A stretch of DNA of 64,000 nucleotides from an uncultured Anaeroplasmataceae bacterium (GCA_949840955.1 CATKXV010000002.1:1-64000), one strand, 5' to 3'; counted from the stretch's first letter, positions 8,108 to 16,833 are shown. Notes: a model not told the origin generated them from the sequence alone. Made by a program: numbers and translations.

Positions 8108-10156
8108 TTAAATTTCTTTAAATTTATTGCTTATTTGATTTCCTAGTTTTCGAATCAAACTATCAATAAGCTTAATATATCTATCATTCATATGTAATTT
8201 TGAATTTTCTTTTGCCTTTGATACAGAATCTTTTCCTTCAAAATCCTTATCAATTAAACTATATATTTCATTTGAAAAGTATGCTGTAATAAATTTAATA
8301 AATTTATAAGCGAATTTGCTTTCAGCAGTCTCTTTGTTTTTCTCATTTGTAATAGAATACTCCTCAGTTTCATCTCTAGAGCATAAATAAATTGTAACCC
8401 TTTCAAAAATTTCAGGAAGGAGCTTGATTAATTGCTCTTGTAGAACATTTAGAATTAATTCTTTAATAGCACTAATAATAGGCAAATTTTCTGTTTTTTC
8501 TTCATATTCTTTTTTTAATTTATTAAGTTCAACTGCATGCTCCTCAGCTTGTTTTGATATAGCAACTTGTCCTTCTTTTATTCTTTCATTAAGTTCTTCA
8601 ATTTCAACTGAGTATTTTTCAATAACACTCGCTACAGTTTTTTTCGAAGAATTCAGTGGAAATTCATATTCTTCATAATAAGCATAAAAATCATATAAGG
8701 CAGAAATATATATACTATTAATATTAACATCATATCCATCCTTATCCCAAACCCATTTCACACCATTAGAATCTTTATATCGGTTTGACATAATTAATTC
8801 TAAGTAATTAATCATCTGCTTTTGAGGATAGCGTGTAACCCACTTACTAACCATATTATAGGCTCTAACCATTAAAGGAACAACCGTCAACACCTGGATT
8901 CGTTGCTTACGAAGATAATTTACTTGATCGTATAGTTCAACAGGAATTGTTTCATTAAAATTTAAAACATATTGATCTATAATGTATCCTTTTTGAATTA
9001 AATTAATTTCACAATAGGTATCATAAATATTTTGCATAATTGATTGAAGCCATTCAAAATAACGCCTTTCCTGATAATTATCGTTATAAATATCTGATAC
9101 ACCTGAAGCGATTAAAATAACCACACTAAATAAAGTGTTAAATATTGCATTATTTGTAGTACTTCCCTTGATTTCATCTAAATCAACTGCATTATAATCA
9201 ATTCCTAAAAATTTAGAACGCAAATCAAGGCCACTTAATTTTAAATCCAAGTATAAACCAGCTGATGCTACACTCCCTTTGAAATCTTGATATTCCTTTT
9301 CTATTGCTTGATAAAACAAAATATCTCTTTCAAATTTAGCTTTATTCTTATCATTTATCTTTTCGTCAATATATTTTTCTTTATCCTCACTACGGATATA
9401 ACCTAAGGATAGTTCTATATTTTCATAAATTGACATATATGCTAAACAAACGGAATACGTAAAATATAAAGATGGTCTTAGCGGATTATTTTCGATGGTT
9501 AAATCGTTCGTATAATTCCAACCACAAGAAGTATATATGCTTTTCACATTACCTATTTGATGTTCACCACTTGGACATATAATTTTTAAATCACATAACT
9601 TCTTTAAGCAATCTTTTAAAACAAAAACTAAAGCATCTACTATCTCTAAGTCACTACCTATGCCTTCTACAAATAAATTTAAAGGCTTCTTATTTTGTAA
9701 AGAAGTTAAAATTAATTCTCTAATTTCCATAATCGCTTGTATACATTTAGCCAATGAATCAACATAGTCAAATGAAAAATTTTTTACATATGGGGTGGCT
9801 CTATAAACTAACGCACCTGTAAAATAACCAACCTCATTAAAAAAGGCAGTTAAATTCCTATTGAAAATATCTATCTCCTCACTAGAAAAAACCTCTTTTC
9901 CTTTTGCATCACTTGTAAATTGTTTAACTAATGCAATTGTAATTAAGCCTTGAGAGATACTGATTAAACCTGTATCTTGATTTACATCAGATAAAGCAAA
10001 AATATTATCTTTAGAAAGACCAAATTTGATAAAGTCTCGATAGATATCATTCCCAATTTGCTCTTTTGGCTTATAAGTATTAAATATTGATGATGTTTTA
10101 TTTTTTTTGCCACCAGAACCATCTAAAATATCGTCTAAAATACTATTTTGTTCCAT
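8108..10156 (-). CDS. Large helical island 1 protein of unknown function
   Basis: 682 residues, family not recognised. It appears mainly alpha-helical, with a predicted coiled coil at about residues 500-550 (a run of heptads rich in E, K and I) and a glycine-serine rich start (DGSGGKKNK). No catalytic motif, signal peptide or membrane segment is evident, apart from one hydrophobic stretch around residue 335 (IFNTLFSVVILIASG). It overlaps the TIR gene upstream by 14 bp and precedes the ParA-like ATPase by 23 bp, so it is a core operon member. It may be a scaffold for the ATPase or the TIR effector; this is inference from position. Confidence 0.6.
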   Translation of the reverse strand: MEQNSILDDILDGSGGKKNKTSSIFNTYKPKEQIGNDIYRDFIKFGLSKDNIFALSDVNQDTGLISISQGLITIALVKQFTSDAKGKEVFSSEEIDIFNRNLTAFFNEVGYFTGALVYRATPYVKNFSFDYVDSLAKCIQAIMEIRELILTSLQNKKPLNLFVEGIGSDLEIVDALVFVLKDCLKKLCDLKIICPSGEHQIGNVKSIYTSCGWNYTNDLTIENNPLRPSLYFTYSVCLAYMSIYENIELSLGYIRSEDKEKYIDEKINDKNKAKFERDILFYQAIEKEYQDFKGSVASAGLYLDLKLSGLDLRSKFLGIDYNAVDLDEIKGSTTNNAIFNTLFSVVILIASGVSDIYNDNYQERRYFEWLQSIMQNIYDTYCEINLIQKGYIIDQYVLNFNETIPVELYDQVNYLRKQRIQVLTVVPLMVRAYNMVSKWVTRYPQKQMINYLELIMSNRYKDSNGVKWVWDKDGYDVNINSIYISALYDFYAYYEEYEFPLNSSKKTVASVIEKYSVEIEELNERIKEGQVAISKQAEEHAVELNKLKKEYEEKTENLPIISAIKELILNVLQEQLIKLLPEIFERVTIYLCSRDETEEYSITNEKNKETAESKFAYKFIKFITAYFSNEIYSLIDKDFEGKDSVSKAKENSKLHMNDRYIKLIDSLIRKLGNQISNKFKEI

Positions 10157-11294
10157 TTCTTTTACCCCATTTCTTAAAATAATTTGTCTCTATTTTTAAA
10201 GCAAATATAACTCCTGCATGAATAGTTTCTTTTGCACTCCAAACTTTTATAGTTTGAAAATTTTTACCAACCAGTAATAATTCTTGATTTTTTAATATCC
10301 AATAAATATCCTTTGCAAAAAAATAATTATTTTCATAGAATTCCGTCCCTTTTATATCTAATAAATATTGCGTATGATTCAAAAGAACTTCATTTGCCAT
10401 TGATAACTCAATATGCTGTTGTTCCTCTTGTGTAAAGCAATTACGATACACATCATTTATAAGATCGCTGACTTTATCTATCTGTCCAACAACAGGAATT
10501 AAACACTTGTTGCTTATTAAGGAAATATAATCTTGATTTGCATCAATAATTCTCCATTCTATTAAATCTAATGGATAAAATAGACCACTATGAGTGGAGC
10601 CATAAAACTCTTCATCCCACTCATTAGTTATAATTTTTCCGTTTGCTTCACGATTTAAAGATATTGCGTTCTTTTGTGGAAATCTTCCAATTGTTGCTAT
10701 TAAAAATTGGTCTTTCCTTCTAATTCTTTTTTCTTCCAATAATCCTAATAAAATGCATTCTTTGTCATTAATCACAGACCTGTGGACTTTTTTAATATCC
10801 TTAATTAGAATATCTAAGCTTTCTTTTTTTGGTGTTTGATATAATACTTCTTTACATAGTAAGGAATCCTTTTGATTCATATCTGCTATTTTGAGTTCAT
10901 CCTTAGGTATATCTAATACCATTTTTTCTATTCCACCCTCTTCTAAGAAAATGGGATAAAAATGAAAACCTGATTTAGTCAAAGATTTCATATAGAAATA
11001 TTCTTCCTTGCAAGCATCGCTTTTCAGATACGATTTACTTACAAAGCACAAACAACCCTTACAATGAGAATTAGAAATAAATTTTATAACTTCTTCATCC
11101 CATCTTTTCCCAGTAGTCAAATCATAATCATACCAATAATTGACAAATTTAGAATATAAATAATTTAAAATATTGAATACTAATTCATAATCTTTATGCG
11201 AATAACTGACAAACAAATAATTGTCTATATCTTCATCTAGAGTTTCTCTATCAAGATATAATTTGGGTTTTATCATTTTCATATTCATCACCAT
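10143..11294 (-). CDS. TIR domain protein with DUF6273-like C terminus
   Basis: About 380 residues. The N-terminal TIR domain (residues about 24-140) starts YLFVSYSHKDYE and carries SDACKEEY, which places a glutamate at the catalytic position of NAD-consuming TIR domains. The C-terminal half (about residues 190-380) contains LDLIEWRIIDANQDYISLIS, resembling DUF6273 modules, where a W-R-hydrophobic-D pattern precedes a strand. The gene overlaps the HD-RyR-SLOG stop codon, which argues for translational coupling. Several in-frame ATGs lie within 20 bp; the one at 11282 has GGTGA at good spacing and may be the true start. In nucleotide-signalling systems the TIR is usually the effector, and the SLOG/RyR neighbour would be the sensor. 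Confidence 0.75.
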   Translation of the reverse strand: MVMNMKMIKPKLYLDRETLDEDIDNYLFVSYSHKDYELVFNILNYLYSKFVNYWYDYDLTTGKRWDEEVIKFISNSHCKGCLCFVSKSYLKSDACKEEYFYMKSLTKSGFHFYPIFLEEGGIEKMVLDIPKDELKIADMNQKDSLLCKEVLYQTPKKESLDILIKDIKKVHRSVINDKECILLGLLEEKRIRRKDQFLIATIGRFPQKNAISLNREANGKIITNEWDEEFYGSTHSGLFYPLDLIEWRIIDANQDYISLISNKCLIPVVGQIDKVSDLINDVYRNCFTQEEQQHIELSMANEVLLNHTQYLLDIKGTEFYENNYFFAKDIYWILKNQELLLVGKNFQTIKVWSAKETIHAGVIFALKIETNYFKKWGKRNGTK

Positions 11295-13549
11295 TAATTG
11301 ATAATATGAATATCTGTGATTTGAGCAGAATTCTTTATCTTCATTCCTTTTTCTTTCATAGCTATTGATAAGCTATGATAAGTTCCTCCACGATTAATTT
11401 CCTTATGCTCTTTACTATCAAATAAATCTCGTTCTGTTCCATCCCATATAGCAATCAGTTTATCACAACGTTCTATAATATATGCCGCTGCTGCTGCATA
11501 GGTATTGATAGGGTCTTTTTTTATTTTTAGAGAAACTGCTTGAGCTAAAAGGTGACGCATTCTTAATTCATCATTTAATGTATAATCTATTCCATGTTTT
11601 AAAGCATCATTTTTCACATCTTCAATATACTCTTCATAATCCATCGGTATAACTGCTTTAGTGGTGATTCCTAGTTCTGTTGCACATTCCGCAATAAGTT
11701 GACCAGCACCATAAGCATAAGATGTTCGAACAACAACTCTATAGTTTTCTTTATAAATTTTCAATATTTTTTTAATTCTTTCCTTGATTTTTTGAGGGTT
11801 CTGCAGTCCAAATCTATGGCCGATTCCTCCAATTTCTAAGGTATCCTTTCTTCCATATCGATAATTATAAATTTTTATATTGCTATCAAACTTTCTTAAT
11901 AATGGAATAAGATTTTTAATAACCATTTCGTTCTTGAGTTTTTCGGTATCACTTAATTTATCAAAGGGAACTAGACTCTTATGGATTTTCTTTTCATTTC
12001 TTTCTTGCGTAGTTTGATAGTCATTTCCATACACCCAACCTAAAGAAAGTTTCTCTTTAACCCATCTAACATGTTCCTCTCTAGATAAAAAGCCTAAATG
12101 ATCTATACCATTCTTTATAAAAAGGTCTTTATTTATATCTTCTATAACTGGATAATCTAAATCTTTACTACTATAAAAGCAATTGATTAGTTCTAGCTTT
12201 GAGGCATAGGATTTTGCTTGTTCAATATTGGATAATTTAAATTCTAATGGCAAATTTGAAAAAGCTTCATTAATATATTCTGATGTAAAGTCTAAGCAAT
12301 GATCTAAATAGCTTGCATGTATTGCTTTAGCTAAATCACATAAATTTATGAAATTATTATCTGACATATATAGTTCTTGTCTTTTTTCTTTTTTTCTTTG
12401 CTCCACTTTTGCATTTATTTGAAATGAATAATCAATATAGTCTTTCAATTTGTTTATAAATTTTCCATCTTTTATTTTTAAATAGCTGTCATTAAGACGT
12501 ATATCCCCATTTGCCTCTACAATCGTATATGTATCAAAATAATAAGTTACTGAAAGCAAATCATCTTTAATAAAGAATTCTACATCCCAAGCTATAGGAT
12601 CTCTTTTGCTTATTTTCCCATAGGCTAATCTATCCCATATTTGCAATTCATCACAAAGAATTAATAAGAAGGCTAATGGATTTTCTTGCAATGATATACT
12701 ATGACACTCCTCCTTGGCTATCGCTTTATAATCGTATTTATTAAAATTATTATGAAGAAGTATAGCTGTTAATACATCTAAATCAATTCTATTTAATTTA
12801 TGATTAGTTTTAAGCATTTTCTTTGCTAAAGTAACTGCACTAAAATAACCATGATCTATAAAATTGGGTTGCTCTACTATTCTTTGATAAAGCAAAGGAC
12901 CTACCTTGCTCTCTTCATATCCTTCATGTAGATATAATCCATAGGCCAATAAATTATTTATATTATCAAACGTTCTTCCAAATTCTTTTTCTAGAAGGCC
13001 TTGGTCTTCTAAATCTAAATTTAAAAATGAATTTAAATTTCCAAAAGAAACATATAATTGTGGTTCATTCTTCCATATTTCAGTACAATAGTTTTTAATT
13101 TGCTCATGAGCTAGTTGAAAAGGATATCCTATATCATGAAAGAGGGCTGTAATCCCCCAATACTTGAGAAAAAATATTGCGTCATTTTTATGATTCAATT
13201 TATAAAATTTCCCAATTTCACTTCTTAAAACCTTTAGATTTTCAAAAATTGCAAGTCCAATTAAAAAAACATATACTGAATGAGAATAATGATCTCTATG
13301 CTTTGAAAGCAATTCACCAGAATGATATTCATGATCAGATAGCATCTCTAACAAATTCTGCGTGTTTTCGTAGCCTCTCCCAAACACTTCAAATATTTCA
13401 CAAAAGCAATAATATACTGAAAATGCATCCTCTTTTGTTCCTGTTTTTATAAATCTGTCAATTGAATTCCTCAAACACAATTTATTTGAATTATTTTCCA
13501 TATTTAAATTATCAAAAAACGTATGAATATAATCTATGAATTTCTCCAT
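11294..13549 (-). CDS. HD-RyR-SLOG multidomain protein, first gene of island 1
   Basis: 751 residues from the ATG at 13549, chosen because GGAGG sits seven bases upstream; a longer frame from a TTG at 13627 would run through the promoter. Domains in order: an HD phosphohydrolase-like domain (about residues 80-280, with ALFHDIGYPF near 136), a RyR domain (about 490-545, EHVRW), and a SLOG/LOG-like Rossmann domain (about 570-751, with SYAYGAGQL, DKLIAIWDG and RGGTYHS). SLOG and RyR domains are proposed to sense or generate nucleotide ligands, and HD domains hydrolyse phosphate esters. A combined ligand-handling sensor that controls the TIR effectors is the natural reading. Transcription starts from the G-tract promoter just upstream. 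Confidence 0.75.
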   Translation of the reverse strand: MEKFIDYIHTFFDNLNMENNSNKLCLRNSIDRFIKTGTKEDAFSVYYCFCEIFEVFGRGYENTQNLLEMLSDHEYHSGELLSKHRDHYSHSVYVFLIGLAIFENLKVLRSEIGKFYKLNHKNDAIFFLKYWGITALFHDIGYPFQLAHEQIKNYCTEIWKNEPQLYVSFGNLNSFLNLDLEDQGLLEKEFGRTFDNINNLLAYGLYLHEGYEESKVGPLLYQRIVEQPNFIDHGYFSAVTLAKKMLKTNHKLNRIDLDVLTAILLHNNFNKYDYKAIAKEECHSISLQENPLAFLLILCDELQIWDRLAYGKISKRDPIAWDVEFFIKDDLLSVTYYFDTYTIVEANGDIRLNDSYLKIKDGKFINKLKDYIDYSFQINAKVEQRKKEKRQELYMSDNNFINLCDLAKAIHASYLDHCLDFTSEYINEAFSNLPLEFKLSNIEQAKSYASKLELINCFYSSKDLDYPVIEDINKDLFIKNGIDHLGFLSREEHVRWVKEKLSLGWVYGNDYQTTQERNEKKIHKSLVPFDKLSDTEKLKNEMVIKNLIPLLRKFDSNIKIYNYRYGRKDTLEIGGIGHRFGLQNPQKIKERIKKILKIYKENYRVVVRTSYAYGAGQLIAECATELGITTKAVIPMDYEEYIEDVKNDALKHGIDYTLNDELRMRHLLAQAVSLKIKKDPINTYAAAAAYIIERCDKLIAIWDGTERDLFDSKEHKEINRGGTYHSLSIAMKEKGMKIKNSAQITDIHIIN

Positions 13550-13597
13550 TAAATTTCCTCCATCCCTTATCCGTGACTTGCATAAATATCCATTATG

Positions 13598-13627
13598 ATT
13601 ATACCCCCCCCCACATAATTTTGTCAA
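13598..13627 (-). promoter_or_regulatory. Island 1 promoter with G9 tract in the spacer (putatively phase variable)
   Basis: On the minus strand a perfect -35 TTGACA (13622-13627) and a perfect -10 TATAAT (13598-13603) are separated by 18 bp, made of nine mixed bases plus nine consecutive G (13604-13612). The predicted start of transcription is about 40 bases before the ATG of the HD-RyR-SLOG gene. A homopolymer between -35 and -10 is a classical slipped-strand switch: one base fewer gives the optimal 17 bp. The same promoter occurs in front of island 2. Confidence 0.8.
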
Positions 13628-13662
13628 GTTTTAATTCTTTTTGTCATAAATTTTATAAATGC

Positions 13663-13675
13663 TGTAGTGCTATTA
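13663..13675. repeat. Motif shared upstream of both island promoters (copy 1)
   Basis: TGTAGTGCTATTA on the plus strand matches 12 of 13 bases of the sequence at 33142-33154. It lies 36 bp upstream of the island 1 -35 box. It may be a regulator site or a remnant of a common module carrying the promoter. Confidence 0.4.
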
Positions 13676-13732
13676 TAAAAGTAGACACATAGGGGGGGAA
13701 TTAGTAGACAGCATAATATAATAAGTATACAT

Positions 13733-13746
13733 AACCCCTAGGGGTT
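13733..13746. promoter_or_regulatory. Perfect 14-bp palindrome
   Basis: AACCCCTAGGGGTT is a perfect palindrome, unusually G+C-rich for this AT-rich gap. It has no T run, so it is not an intrinsic terminator. It could be an operator for the island or for a lost plus-strand gene. Confidence 0.4.
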
Positions 13747-13797
13747 GTCGACACTTCAAATAACAAAGGAGGCAAAATAAATTCTTACTTGTGATCA

Positions 13798-13840
13798 ATA
13801 AAAAAAGGTTATGAAACTTTTATGTGTAATTTCACAACCT
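13798..13840 (-). terminator. Intrinsic terminator after ddh
   Basis: On the minus strand AGGTTGTGAAA pairs with TTTCATAACCT (one G-U pair) around a 13-base loop and is followed by a T-rich run. It lies directly downstream of the ddh stop. Confidence 0.7.
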
Positions 13841-13850
13841 GCTATAATTC

Positions 13851-14825
13851 TTATAATAAATGTTTTAATAATGCTTCGTATGAATCTATAGATAAGTATT
13901 TTGGAGCTATATCAAAAACCGTTTTACAGCCATATTGCTTTTCTTTATATAATCTGTAACATGCTCTTGCATAGGCAACCATTACACTTCCTGTAAATTC
14001 CGGATTAGAATCCAAGGTTAAACTATATTCTATTTTATGGTTAACTCCTGCTGAGGTTTTTCCTGTACGAATTACAAAACCACCATGAGGAATACCCTTA
14101 TGATTTTTATCTAGCTCTTCTTTTGTAATGAAATGGACAATGGTATCATAATCAGCAAAATAGTTTGGCATAGTTTGAATAGCATGCTCTACTTCCTTTG
14201 GATTCGCATTCTCTTTTAATACGACAAAGCATTCTCTTAAATGTTTATCTCTAGCAGTTAGCTCAGGCTCTTTTCCTTTTCTTACTGCTTCTAAAGCCTC
14301 TTCTTTAGGTATTGTATATTGCCTTGCGTCTAAAACTCCAGGAATTCTTCTTATCGCATCACTATGTCCCTGACTCACACCTTTTCCCCAAAAGGTATAA
14401 TCTTTCCCCATAGGAAGTATGGATTCCATATAGATACGATTTAAAGAAAATAGCCCTGGATCCCAGCCTGTAGATATAATGGCAACCCTATCATTTCCTA
14501 GAACACTTTTGTTTACCTCATCAAAATGATGGGAAATTTGTGCATGTGTATCAAAGCTATCAACCACATTGAAATGCTTTGCTAAATCTGGAGTTTGCTT
14601 TGGTAAATCTGTCGCAGACCCTCCACATAATACCAAAACATCTATTTTATCTTTAAAATCTGCAATCTCTGAAATAGAGTATACTGGTGTAGTGCTATTT
14701 AATTTTAAATCTTCAGGATTCCTTCTTGTAAAAACTGCAATAAGCTCCATATCCTTAGCAGCAAGACAAGCTGCCTCTACACCACGTCCTAAATTTCCAT
14801 ATCCACATATCCCTATTCTTATCAT
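13851..14825 (-). CDS. ddh: meso-Diaminopimelate D-dehydrogenase
   Basis: 324 residues, close to the usual 320-330. It catalyses the one-step NADPH-dependent amination of tetrahydrodipicolinate to meso-diaminopimelate for lysine and peptidoglycan. The N-terminal dinucleotide-binding motif is GICGYGNLGRG (residues 4-14). Further family segments are DSFDTHAQI, the D-amino-acid site region STGWDPGLFSLNR near residue 120, and WGKGVSQGHSDAIRRI. The gene follows the MazG-like gene by 9 bp and ends in a good terminator. Presence of Ddh implies a meso-DAP wall, and excludes mollicutes as host. Confidence 0.93.
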   Translation of the reverse strand: MIRIGICGYGNLGRGVEAACLAAKDMELIAVFTRRNPEDLKLNSTTPVYSISEIADFKDKIDVLVLCGGSATDLPKQTPDLAKHFNVVDSFDTHAQISHHFDEVNKSVLGNDRVAIISTGWDPGLFSLNRIYMESILPMGKDYTFWGKGVSQGHSDAIRRIPGVLDARQYTIPKEEALEAVRKGKEPELTARDKHLRECFVVLKENANPKEVEHAIQTMPNYFADYDTIVHFITKEELDKNHKGIPHGGFVIRTGKTSAGVNHKIEYSLTLDSNPEFTGSVMVAYARACYRLYKEKQYGCKTVFDIAPKYLSIDSYEALLKHLL

Positions 14826-14834
14826 AATCTTTTT

Positions 14835-15161
14835 TTATTCCTTTCTTTTTATTGAAGCTTCCTTATCAAAGCCTTGAGGAAATCTTTTTTTGAGCTTCTC
14901 AATATTTGTAATCAATACATCCTCTAAATCAACATCTAAGGCTGTACAGGCTTCTGCCAAATACCAAGCAATATCCCCCAATTCCTTGATTAAGCCTTCT
15001 TTATTCAAATCATGATCCTGATACAAATGCTTTTTTACTATATCAATTGCTTCTCCAGATTCTCCACATAATCCCATAACAGAATTAATTAATATTTCAT
15101 TTTTATTCAATCGAGGATTTAGTGTTGTCATTGCTAATTTCTGATATTCATTAATTTTCAT
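14835..15161 (-). CDS. MazG-like nucleotide pyrophosphohydrolase
   Basis: 108 residues from the ATG at 15161, chosen because AGGAG sits five bases upstream; a longer frame starts at 15188 but overlaps a terminator. The sequence carries the all-alpha NTP pyrophosphatase signature: GLCGESGEAIDIVKK (the EExxE-type metal site) followed by KELGDIAWYLAEA (the ExxD helix) . Members hydrolyse non-canonical or excess NTPs to NMP and PPi. It sits 9 bp before ddh and probably shares its transcript. Confidence 0.85.
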   Translation of the reverse strand: MKINEYQKLAMTTLNPRLNKNEILINSVMGLCGESGEAIDIVKKHLYQDHDLNKEGLIKELGDIAWYLAEACTALDVDLEDVLITNIEKLKKRFPQGFDKEASIKRKE

Positions 15162-15180
15162 ATTTGCTCCTAACGCAAAA

Positions 15181-15203
15181 GAAAACACCCATTGGGTATT
15201 TTC
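15181..15203 (-). terminator. Intrinsic terminator after the GH105 gene
   Basis: GAAAATACCC and GGGTGTTTTC on the minus strand form a stem around a 3-base loop, followed by a T-rich stretch. It separates the GH105 gene from the MazG-like/ddh unit. Confidence 0.65.
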
Positions 15204-15207
15204 TAGC

Positions 15208-16341
15208 TTAATTATTCAATCGTTTTACCTCAGTATAGGCCATAATGAATGGTCCAACACCCTTAGCATCATTTTCAACAACCGGCTCAGACATATAATA
15301 TTCATAAGAGCCATCCCGTCTTAAATTTGTTTCTGGTCCAAGTCCTGCAACTAAACAAATACCACCTAAATTTAAATCATCATTTTTCACTGTTAAATAT
15401 GTATTACAAATTCCTTCAAAAATCTTTAATCCAATTTCTTGATATCTTGGAGGTAATGCTTTTAAACGAACTCCCTTAAGAATTGCATAAGCAATCATAC
15501 TAGAACCAGAGGTCTCCAAATAATTTCCTTCCTTATTAGGGAAATTTGGCACCTGGTAAAACATATTTGATTTTGGGTCTTGAAACTTTAAAATGCTATC
15601 TACTGTTTCCTTAAGCATTTCCATAATGGTATGACGCTCATCAAACATTTGCTCGTTCATATATTCAAAAACATCAATCATAGCCACTGTAAACCAACCC
15701 AAGGATCTTAGCCAAAAGTTCTTAGATAAGCCTGTTTGCTTATCTGCCCAAAACATAGTTCTAGAACTATCATATCCATGATAATATAACCCTGTTTTAG
15801 AATCACGCATCAATTGATGAACATTTTTAAACTGGCTCACGATATCGCTATAGTTTTGCATTTTATTTAGTTCTGTTTCATATCGAGTGTAAAATGGCTG
15901 TATCATATAAAGTCCATCTAGCCACACCTGATTTGGATAAATTTTTTTATGCCAAAAATTCCCCTCTGCTGTTCTTGGGTGAGTCAGAATTTGTTCATAA
16001 ACATGGTGAATAGCATTTAAATACTTTTCTTCCTTTGTATAAGCGTATAAATCAAAAAGGACTCTTGTTTCTGATACATCATCTGTAGAATATTTTTCTT
16101 TAGAATACCCTAATATCGTTCCATCCTCATGAACATAATAATCAACAAAGGCTTTTACAAATTTTAAATATTTTTCTTCCTTCGTGGTTTTATAAAGTTC
16201 AAGTAAAGAAACCATCATACAACCATCAATATAATTCCATGAAGGCTTTTTTCCTTGTTTTATTGCTTCAATATTCCATAAAGGTTTATCAGGCTTTGAA
16301 GTCATAAGCTTTTCAATATATCGGTCTATAATCTCGTACAT
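15208..16341 (-). CDS. Unsaturated rhamnogalacturonyl hydrolase, GH105 (YteR/YesR-like)
   Basis: 377 residues, the normal length of cytoplasmic GH105 enzymes, with no signal peptide. The alpha/alpha barrel family hydrolyses unsaturated galacturonyl-rhamnose disaccharides released by pectin lyases. The catalytic acid is recognisable as D142 in PNQVWLDGLYM, matching D143 of YteR; SLGWF near residue 212 and ETSGSSMIAYAI near 290 are also typical. The gene stands alone between a promoter at 16370-16398 and a terminator, so the substrate may come from other loci. Confidence 0.88.
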   Translation of the reverse strand: MYEIIDRYIEKLMTSKPDKPLWNIEAIKQGKKPSWNYIDGCMMVSLLELYKTTKEEKYLKFVKAFVDYYVHEDGTILGYSKEKYSTDDVSETRVLFDLYAYTKEEKYLNAIHHVYEQILTHPRTAEGNFWHKKIYPNQVWLDGLYMIQPFYTRYETELNKMQNYSDIVSQFKNVHQLMRDSKTGLYYHGYDSSRTMFWADKQTGLSKNFWLRSLGWFTVAMIDVFEYMNEQMFDERHTIMEMLKETVDSILKFQDPKSNMFYQVPNFPNKEGNYLETSGSSMIAYAILKGVRLKALPPRYQEIGLKIFEGICNTYLTVKNDDLNLGGICLVAGLGPETNLRRDGSYEYYMSEPVVENDAKGVGPFIMAYTEVKRLNN

Positions 16342-16369
16342 AGTGTACCTCCTATATCTTATTACTTAT

Positions 16370-16398
16370 ATTATACAAAAACCATTGTGCTTTTACAA
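16370..16398 (-). promoter_or_regulatory. Promoter of the GH105 gene
   Basis: -35 TTGTAA (16393-16398) and a perfect -10 TATAAT (16370-16375), 17 bp apart on the minus strand, 29 bp before the ATG. An AGGAGG ribosome binding site precedes the start codon. Confidence 0.6.
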
Positions 16399-16403
16399 GA
16401 AAA

Positions 16404-16832
16404 TTAAACTAAAAGCTTATTTAAAAACAAAGAGGATTTAAAATTTGTATTTAAAACATTTTCTTCATTAATAAAAATTTTTGATTCCTGAATTTCTTTA
16501 AAATCTAATGATTTAAATAGCTCTTCGATCTGACTACACTCCGCAATACAAACAAGCATTTTTAATCCTCTATCCTTAGCATTATCCTCTAAGCCCTTTA
16601 ATAGTTCTTCTAAATACTCTAAAGAAAGTACCTTTTTAAATACAAAATATCTTATAAGCCCTTTATCAGAAAACTCCTCAAAGGAAATACATCCTACAAT
16701 TTTATCCTCATCTGAGGCAATACAGGCATTACTTAAAATCTTCTCATCTATTTTATCTATGGAAGGAATGGAGGTTAAAAATTCAACAGCAGATTTTAAA
16801 ATAGAGTCGTTGATTTTTTCAACTTTAATCAT
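16404..16832 (-). CDS. GNAT-like acetyltransferase, YwlB-type position
   Basis: 142 residues. The sequence fits a small GNAT domain: a central strand VGCISFEEF, KGLIRYFVFKK, and a C-terminal LFKSLDFKEIQES that corresponds to the family's final substrate loop, though the acetyl-CoA pyrophosphate loop is poorly conserved. It begins directly after spoIIR (1 bp gap). In B. subtilis a GNAT gene, ywlB, lies next to spoIIR and ywlC, and the conserved position supports orthology more than the sequence itself does. Function unknown. Confidence 0.6.
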   Translation of the reverse strand: MIKVEKINDSILKSAVEFLTSIPSIDKIDEKILSNACIASDEDKIVGCISFEEFSDKGLIRYFVFKKVLSLEYLEELLKGLEDNAKDRGLKMLVCIAECSQIEELFKSLDFKEIQESKIFINEENVLNTNFKSSLFLNKLLV

Positions 16833-16833
16833 T

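Larger units (their letters stand above)
13628..13850. other. Junction between island 1 and the core chromosome, with orphan plus-strand signals
   Basis: The gap holds the shared motif, a G7 run (13692-13698) flanked by two AGTAGACA copies, the palindrome at 13733-13746 and, on the plus strand, a strong ribosome binding site AAAGGAGG near 13767-13774 not followed by an open reading frame. The orphan ribosome binding site looks like the start of a gene removed when the island was acquired, but I cannot prove this. Confidence 0.4.

Noticed and set aside
13549-13627. A longer reading of the HD-RyR-SLOG gene from a TTG at 13627, which would put the G9 tract inside the coding sequence (translational phase variation)
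   Set aside because: The TTG is part of a perfect -35 box, the frame crosses a perfect -10 box, and the ATG at 13549 has GGAGG at seven bases. The promoter reading explains all of these, and the same promoter occurs at 33064 with no gene in frame.
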